A stretch of 64,000 nucleotides of DNA from Streptomyces sp. NBC_00572 (lineage in GTDB: Bacteria; Actinomycetota; Actinomycetes; Streptomycetales; Streptomycetaceae): assembly GCF_026341815.1 (NCBI RefSeq), contig NZ_JAPENX010000001.1, positions 2,728,001-2,792,000 on the forward strand. Direction: 5' to 3'. The notes under the pieces were generated by a model that worked only from the letters and a program-made list of their open reading frames with translations, had not been told where the DNA came from and did no database searches. Made by a program: the position numbers and the translations under genes. Positions 59,275 through 64,000 of this stretch are shown here, in pieces (within the stretch, counting starts at the first letter, position 1; each line of letters begins with the position of its first letter).

Positions 59275-60021
59275 TCACACCGGCTGGCGGCGCGTCCCGG
59301 CCATCAGGGTGGCCGGGATGACCGGCCAGCCGTACTCGGCCGCGTGGGCCGTCATCCGCGGGTTCTCGCCGACGACCGTCGGGTGGCCCACCATGCTCAG
59401 CATGGTCAGGTCGCCCGGGTCGTCGCCGTAGGCGTAGCAGTCGGCGGGGTCCGCGCCGAACTTCGCCAGCGCCTCCCGGACCGCGTCCGCCTTCGCCGGA
59501 CCGAACATCGCGTGCCGGATCGCCCCCGTCATGCGCCGGTCCGCGTCCAGCTCCGGCTCCGTGCACAGGACCAGGTCGACGCCCAGGTCGTCGGTGATCG
59601 GGTGGAGCGTCGCCGGCCAGGAGCCGGAGATGACCACCGTGTGGTGACCCGCCTCCTGGTGGCGGCGCAGCCGGGCGACCGTCGGCTCGATGAACGGCGC
59701 GCCGCGCTCGCGCAGATGGGCGTACCACTCCCGCGCCTCGGCGACCACGTCGTCCCAGGGGACACCCGCGTACAGCTCGTAGAACTTGGACACCACCTCG
59801 ACCGGCGTCACGCCCATCGACGCCAGCCGCCGCAGCGGCTCGACGAGCCGCTCGTACGCGGCGCCGGTGACGTCGCCCTCCCGCTTCATCCGGTGCCGCA
59901 GCAGCGAGAACGGCGTCTTCATGGCGACGAGCGTCTCGTCGGCGTCGAAGAACGCCACCACCGGGCGGGAATGGTCGGTGATGAGGGGAGGGAGGGAGGG
60001 GAGGGCGGGGGACGTGGTCAA
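59275..60021 (-). CDS. HAD-superfamily hydrolase (HAD-IB, phosphoserine phosphatase-like)
   Basis: 248 residues from a TTG at 60021. HAD motif I FFDADETLV (nucleophile Asp and acid Asp), motif II VVISGSW, motif III lysine (~175-180, FGPAKADAV) and motif IV YGDDPGDLTML. The C1 cap between motifs I and II is helical. The TTG overlaps the monooxygenase stop as TTGA and has AGGAG six bases upstream, which fixes the start. It should dephosphorylate a small phosphorylated metabolite; its place in an operon with tailoring enzymes suggests a pathway intermediate. Confidence 0.85.
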   Translation of the reverse strand: MTTSPALPSLPPLITDHSRPVVAFFDADETLVAMKTPFSLLRHRMKREGDVTGAAYERLVEPLRRLASMGVTPVEVVSKFYELYAGVPWDDVVAEAREWYAHLRERGAPFIEPTVARLRRHQEAGHHTVVISGSWPATLHPITDDLGVDLVLCTEPELDADRRMTGAIRHAMFGPAKADAVREALAKFGADPADCYAYGDDPGDLTMLSMVGHPTVVGENPRMTAHAAEYGWPVIPATLMAGTRRQPV

Positions 60022-61682
60022 GACCGGCTCCTGAGGTGTGCCGCTCGGGTGAGCAGTCGCGTGATGTCCTGGGGGCTCCCGGGGTCGACCCGCGCGAGCA
60101 GATGGCCGTCCGGGCGTACGACCGCCACGGCGGGCCCGGGGCCGAGCGCCCGGGCCAGGCCCCGGGGAACGGCACGGGTCAGATCGAGTACGGGGGTGCC
60201 CTCGGGCAGCTCCCGGCGGACCCGGTCGCGGGTCCGCTGCCAGTCCGCGGGCGGGGTCCGCGTGCCGGGCCACAGCAGCACGGTGTGCCGGTCCCGGTCG
60301 ATCGTCGGCCAGCCACCGCTGTCGAGCCGCGGGGCCACGGGGGCCGCCTCACCCGAACCACCGGCGTCCGGACCGGAATCGGCGCCCGTACCGGAGCCGG
60401 CGATCGGATCGGAGGCGACCGGTCCGGAGGCGACCGGTCCGGACGACACCCTCAGCGGCATACGGGGATGCCGGTCGCCGTCGTAGCTGACGGCCGTCTG
60501 GCTCAGCTGCGGGGCGAGCCTGCGCTGGAAGAGCCCTGTCCGGTCGGCCACCGTGAACGCGGCGTCCCGCAGCGCGACCTTCGCGGGCGTGTTGACCAGG
60601 CCCGCCTTGGTCAGCAGCGCCGTCGAGCGGGCCACCTGGTGGGAGACGGCACGGCGCTCGGAGTCGTACGAGTCGAGGATCGGCTCCCCGAACTCCCCAC
60701 GGAGGACGCCGGACAGCTTCCACGCCAGGTTGAACGCGTCCTGCATGCCGGTGTTCATGCCCTGGCCGCCGGCCGGGCTGATCACATGGGCGGCGTCGCC
60801 CGCGAGGAAGCAGCGGCCGCTGCGGAACGCGGAGGCGATCCTGACCCGCACCCGGAAGGAGCCGCTCCACAGCAGCTCCTCGACGCGGCTGTGGCCGGCC
60901 GCCCGGTCGTCGACGACCTGCTGGAACATCTCGCGGGGCGGGGGGTTGTCCTCGCTGTACGCGTCGTGCGGCACGTTCAGCGCGATGCGGTGCACGCCGT
61001 CGCCCATCGGCCCGAGCACCATGGCGCCGCTCGGCGCGTAGCAGTAGTGCGACAGGTCCTCGGAGAGGGTGGTGGTCAGCCGGGCGTCGGTGATCGCGAA
61101 CGACACGTCGACCGGCGGGCCGTCGTAGCCGATGCCCAGCTCCTTGCGGACGGTGCTGTGCGCGCCGTCCGCGCCGACGAGCCAGCTCGGCTCCAGCTCC
61201 TCGGTCCGGCCGTCCTCGTGCTCCAGCTTGACGGAGGGTCCGCCCGCGGTGTTGTCGAGGGCGGTGAGCCGGACGCCCTGCTCGACGGTGCCGCCGAGCG
61301 CGGCGAGGCGTCGGCGCAGCACTCCCTCGGTGTCGTTCTGCGAGAGGGTGAGCGCGAACGGGTAGGGGGAGTCGGGCAGTTTGCTCATCCAGGCGGTCGC
61401 GAGGTGCCGGCCGCGCGAGTAGAACGCGGTGCCCGCGAGGCGGTGACCGGTGTCGAGCAGCTCCTCGGTCACCCCGATCCGGTCGAGCAGTTCGAGGTTG
61501 CGCGGCCAGATGACGTTCGCGCGGGAGTGCGCGGTGTGTCCGCGGCCGGCGTCCACGACGCGTACGGGGATGCCCTGCTGGAGCAGTTCGCACGCGACGA
61601 CCAGACCGACCGGCCCGGCCCCGACGACGAGGACGGGCCGGTCCGCCTCGTGGCCCGTGCGCCGTTCCGTCAGGCCGCCCAC
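60018..61682 (-). CDS. Group A FAD-dependent monooxygenase (aromatic hydroxylase type)
   Basis: 554 residues. FAD-binding VLVVGAGPVGLVVACELLQQG, the DG motif WLVGADGAHSTVRKELG and the GD motif RCFLAGDAAHVISPAGGQGMNTGMQDAFNLAWKL are all intact. The C-terminal thioredoxin-like domain (~445-554) is typical of PHBH-fold polyketide hydroxylases. A Gly/Ser/Pro-rich linker (~405-440) separates the two. GTG 61682 overlaps the reductase gene by 13 bases and has GGGGGG five bases upstream. Probably hydroxylates an aromatic or polyketide intermediate. Confidence 0.9.
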   Translation of the reverse strand: MGGLTERRTGHEADRPVLVVGAGPVGLVVACELLQQGIPVRVVDAGRGHTAHSRANVIWPRNLELLDRIGVTEELLDTGHRLAGTAFYSRGRHLATAWMSKLPDSPYPFALTLSQNDTEGVLRRRLAALGGTVEQGVRLTALDNTAGGPSVKLEHEDGRTEELEPSWLVGADGAHSTVRKELGIGYDGPPVDVSFAITDARLTTTLSEDLSHYCYAPSGAMVLGPMGDGVHRIALNVPHDAYSEDNPPPREMFQQVVDDRAAGHSRVEELLWSGSFRVRVRIASAFRSGRCFLAGDAAHVISPAGGQGMNTGMQDAFNLAWKLSGVLRGEFGEPILDSYDSERRAVSHQVARSTALLTKAGLVNTPAKVALRDAAFTVADRTGLFQRRLAPQLSQTAVSYDGDRHPRMPLRVSSGPVASGPVASDPIAGSGTGADSGPDAGGSGEAAPVAPRLDSGGWPTIDRDRHTVLLWPGTRTPPADWQRTRDRVRRELPEGTPVLDLTRAVPRGLARALGPGPAVAVVRPDGHLLARVDPGSPQDITRLLTRAAHLRSRS

Positions 61683-62428
61683 ATCAGCCCCCCGTTGACC
61701 TCGACCACGCTGCCGTTGACGTACGAGCTGTCCTGCGAGGCGAGGAAGACGGCGGTCGCGCCGACCTCGGCGGGACGGCCGAGGCGGCCGGAGAGCAGAC
61801 GGCCGCGGTAGCTCTCCCAGGCGCGCTCGTTGGAGGCGAGCTCCTTGCCCATGCCCTCGTCGATGTAGCCCGGGGACAGGCAGTTGACGGTGATGCCCTT
61901 GGGGGCGAGTTCGGCGGCCGAGGTCTTGGTGAACATCTCCACGGCGGCCTTGCTCGCGCTGTACGCGGCGGCGCCGATCGCGGCGCGGCCCGCGACGCAG
62001 GACGAGACGTTGATGATGCGGCCGCCGGTGCCGGTCGCCTCGCGGCGGGCGGCCATCGGGCCGATCACCGCGCGCGTGCAGAGGAAGACGCCGGTGAGGT
62101 TGGTGGCGAGCGTGGTGTTCCAGTCGTCCACCGAGAGCCGGGCGATCTTGCCGTCCCGGCTGACGCCCGCGTTGTTGACGAGGACGTCGACGCCGCCGAA
62201 CGTCTCGCCCGCGGCGGCGACCAGCTCGGCCACCGAGGTCTCGTCGGTGACGTCGGTGTGGTGGAAGAGCAGCCGGTCGCCGTGGTCGTCGGCGAGTTCC
62301 TTGATGTCGTACGGGTTGCGCGCGGCGACCACGACCGAGGCACCCTCCGCGAGGAAGGCCTCGGCTATCGCCCGCCCCAGGCCCCGCGTGCCGCCAGTGA
62401 TGACGGCCGTCTGTCCGTCGAGCCTCAT
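61670..62428 (-). CDS. Short-chain dehydrogenase/reductase, FabG-like
   Basis: 252 residues. NADPH motif TGGTRGLGRA, NNAG, catalytic Ser in INVSSCVAG and Y-x3-K in AAYSASKAA; C-terminal SSYVNGSVVEVNGGLMW is the usual FabG end. ATG at 62428. Either a ketoreductase on ACP-bound polyketide or a sugar/aglycone reductase. First gene after the hairpin that separates it from FabH. Confidence 0.9.
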   Translation of the reverse strand: MRLDGQTAVITGGTRGLGRAIAEAFLAEGASVVVAARNPYDIKELADDHGDRLLFHHTDVTDETSVAELVAAAGETFGGVDVLVNNAGVSRDGKIARLSVDDWNTTLATNLTGVFLCTRAVIGPMAARREATGTGGRIINVSSCVAGRAAIGAAAYSASKAAVEMFTKTSAAELAPKGITVNCLSPGYIDEGMGKELASNERAWESYRGRLLSGRLGRPAEVGATAVFLASQDSSYVNGSVVEVNGGLMWAA

Positions 62429-62491
62429 GGCTCCTCCATCCGATGCTGCTGCGTGTGGTGTGCGTGTGGGGTCGGTAGTGGGGGTACGGGT

Positions 62492-62526
62492 GGGGCGCCG
62501 GCGCGGAAGGGGTGCGCCGGCGCCCC
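62492..62526 (-). terminator. Hairpin between the FabH and SDR genes
   Basis: Perfect 13-bp inverted repeat (62492-62504 with 62514-62526), nine-base loop, 12 bases past the FabH stop and 64 bases before the next gene on the same strand. It may attenuate rather than end the transcript. Confidence 0.6.
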
Positions 62527-62537
62527 GGGGCGGGCCG

Positions 62538-63524
62538 TCAGTACCAGGTCAGGAGTGCGGCGCCCGCGGTCATTCCCCCGCCGACCGACGCCATCAGGAC
62601 CCGCTCGCCGCGCTTCAGCGGGCGCTCCCGGTGCGTGGCGTGCAGGGTGAGCGGCACCGAGGCGGCGACCGTGTTGCCCAGGTGCGGCGCGGTGTAGGCG
62701 ACGCGGTCCGGGTCGATGCCGGCGTCCGCCACGAAGGTCTCCAGGAGCCTGGTGTTGGCCTGGTGGAAGACGAACCGGTCGATGTCCTCCAGGGCGAGCC
62801 CGCAGTCGTCGAGCGTCTGGGCGGTCAGCTTCGCGAGCACCGAGAGGGCGTAGTCGCGCACCGCGCGCCCGTCCATCCGGAAGTACTGGTGGCCGGCCTC
62901 GCGGGCCTCGGCGTCGAGCGGCGTCCTGGTGCCGCCGCCCTCGACGCCCACGTAGTGGTGGAACTCGCCGTCGGTGACCAGGTGCACCGACTGCAGGCCG
63001 TAGCCCTCGGGCACCTCGCCGAGCAGGACGGCTCCCGCGCCGTCGCCGAACAGGCTCACCGTGCGCCGGTCGGACCTGTCCATGATCGTGGAGAACATGT
63101 CGGCGCCGACCAGGAGCACGTGCCCCCCGTGCCGGCCGGCCGCCAGCAGCCCCTCGGCGACCGAGAGGCCGTAGAGGAAGCCGCTGCAGACGGCGTTGAT
63201 GTCGAAGGCGGGCAGGGTGGAGAGCCCCAGCTTGTGCTGGAGGATCGCCGCGGTCGACGGCTGCGGCACGTCCGGGGTGCTGGTCGCCACGACCAGCGCG
63301 CCGAGCCGCTCGCGGACCTCGTCCGGGACGCCTTCCAGCGCCTCCCGGGCCGCGTGCACGGCGAGGTCTGAGGTGGCGGTGCCCGGCTCGGCGTACCGCC
63401 GCGTCAGGACACCGGTCCGCTCGGTCACCCAGGACTCGGGCATCCCCGTCCAGGCGCTGATCTGCTGGTTGTCGACCACCTGGTCGGGTGTGTAGGAGCC
63501 GATCGACAGGACACCGACGGGCAT
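62538..63524 (-). CDS. 3-oxoacyl-ACP synthase III (FabH-like)
   Basis: 328 residues. All catalytic residues are present: C113 in DINAVCSGFLYG, His in FVFHQANTRLL and Asn in HLGNTVAASVPL. It begins polyketide or fatty-acid chains by condensing an acyl-CoA with malonyl-ACP. In this cluster it probably chooses the starter, for which the two bkd operons could supply branched acyl-CoAs (inference). ATG 63524 with GGAAGG upstream. Confidence 0.92.
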   Translation of the reverse strand: MPVGVLSIGSYTPDQVVDNQQISAWTGMPESWVTERTGVLTRRYAEPGTATSDLAVHAAREALEGVPDEVRERLGALVVATSTPDVPQPSTAAILQHKLGLSTLPAFDINAVCSGFLYGLSVAEGLLAAGRHGGHVLLVGADMFSTIMDRSDRRTVSLFGDGAGAVLLGEVPEGYGLQSVHLVTDGEFHHYVGVEGGGTRTPLDAEAREAGHQYFRMDGRAVRDYALSVLAKLTAQTLDDCGLALEDIDRFVFHQANTRLLETFVADAGIDPDRVAYTAPHLGNTVAASVPLTLHATHRERPLKRGERVLMASVGGGMTAGAALLTWY

Positions 63525-63578
63525 GGTTTACCTTCCCTGTGCTTGGTGAGTGGTGGTGGATGCGTGCGGCACGGGGCC

Positions 63579-64000
63579 TCAGTGACCCATGCCGAGCCCA
63601 CCGCTGACCGGCAGCACGGCGCCGGTGATGTACGAGGCCTCCTCGCCGGTGAGGAACCGCACGGCGGCGGCCACCTCGTCGGCGCTGCCGGCCCGGCCCA
63701 GTGGCGTCATCGCCAGGTACTGGTCCATGCGGGCCGGCCGTACGTCGCGCAGCATGTCCGTGTCGACGAGCCCGGGGGCGACGACGTTGACGGTGATGCC
63801 GCGGCTGCCGAGTTCCCAGGCGAGGGAGCGGGCGAGGCCGACGAGGCCGGACTTGGCGGCGGTGTAGTTCGTCTGGCCGGGCGAGCCGGTGAACGCGACG
63901 GCGGACGAGATCAGCACCAGTCGGCCCCAGCGCCCGCCGAGCATGCCCCGGGCCGCGTGCTTGGCGACCCGGATGACCGACCGCAGGTTGGTGTCGAGGA
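63579..64000 (-). CDS. FabG-type 3-oxoacyl-ACP reductase, partial
   Basis: Only the C-terminal 140 residues are inside the window. The reading frame is open to the edge, and residues before the first internal Met (LDTNLRSVIRVAKHAARG) fit the FabG helix that precedes the active site. Ser in VLISSAVAF and Y-x3-K in NYTAAKSG are intact, followed by PGLVDTDML and ITGAVLPVSGGLGMGH. Upstream gene of the cluster's minus-strand operon. Confidence 0.88.
   Translation of the reverse strand, partial: LDTNLRSVIRVAKHAARGMLGGRWGRLVLISSAVAFTGSPGQTNYTAAKSGLVGLARSLAWELGSRGITVNVVAPGLVDTDMLRDVRPARMDQYLAMTPLGRAGSADEVAAAVRFLTGEEASYITGAVLPVSGGLGMGH

Noticed and set aside
52563..64000. Calling a specific product class (e.g. 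aromatic type II polyketide)
   Set aside because: No KS-alpha/CLF, cyclase or ACP is in the window. SARP, FabH, FabG and a PHBH-type monooxygenase are compatible with several classes.

Overview
This is origin-proximal chromosome from a high-GC actinomycete, almost certainly a Streptomyces. The signs are very high third-position GC, GTG/TTG starts, leaderless-looking promoters, a mycothiol-type DinB enzyme, a proteasome activator, a SARP regulator with a TTA codon, and two perfect copies of the Streptomyces parS site GTTTCACGTGAAAC (3724-3737 and 22191-22204). From memory, positions ~1-34,000 follow the order of S. coelicolor SCO38xx genes near dnaA; that synteny is recollection, not a search.

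Positions 1-34,000 are conserved housekeeping and regulation. They hold a nitrilase-family fragment, an MFS/GntR pair, branched-chain 2-oxoacid dehydrogenase operon 1 (bkdA1-bkdB1-bkdC1), an orphan NarL-type response regulator, and two divergent Ser/Thr kinases. These are followed by a PadR/ABC exporter operon, the proteasome activator gene bpa, an RCK potassium channel coupled to moeA and a mobA fusion, and the second bkd operon with its Lrp-type regulator. Next come TetR-paaH and the divergent paaN. Both bkd operons make acyl-CoA starter units for branched fatty acids and polyketides.

Positions 33,300-40,000 hold an SpoU methyltransferase / HTTM / DUF5819 operon that resembles SdpB/SdpA pairs, followed by paaABCDE (phenylacetyl-CoA epoxidase). 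Three copies of the motif ACCGA-N4-TCGGT lie before bkdA2/bkdR, between paaH and paaN, and before paaA. They suggest that one TetR regulator joins the aromatic and branched-chain modules.

Positions 40,000-52,400 carry an acyl-CoA dehydrogenase behind a KstR-like palindrome, a rhodanese, a J-domain-like protein, DUF2252, a MarR/membrane-protein pair, a two-component system whose kinase has an unusual extracytoplasmic C-terminus, an aldo/keto reductase, and an MFS pump divergent from a MmyB-type regulator.

From ~52,500 to the end the content changes to a biosynthetic gene cluster: secreted cupin, KSIII-like acyltransferase with a Cys-His-Asp triad, SARP with one TTA codon, MarR, hotdog thioesterase, 14-TM exporter, aldo/keto reductase, HAD hydrolase, flavin monooxygenase, two FabG-type reductases and a FabH. 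The cluster runs off the right edge, so its core synthase and product cannot be read here. No rRNA, tRNA, CRISPR array, IS element or phage was seen.
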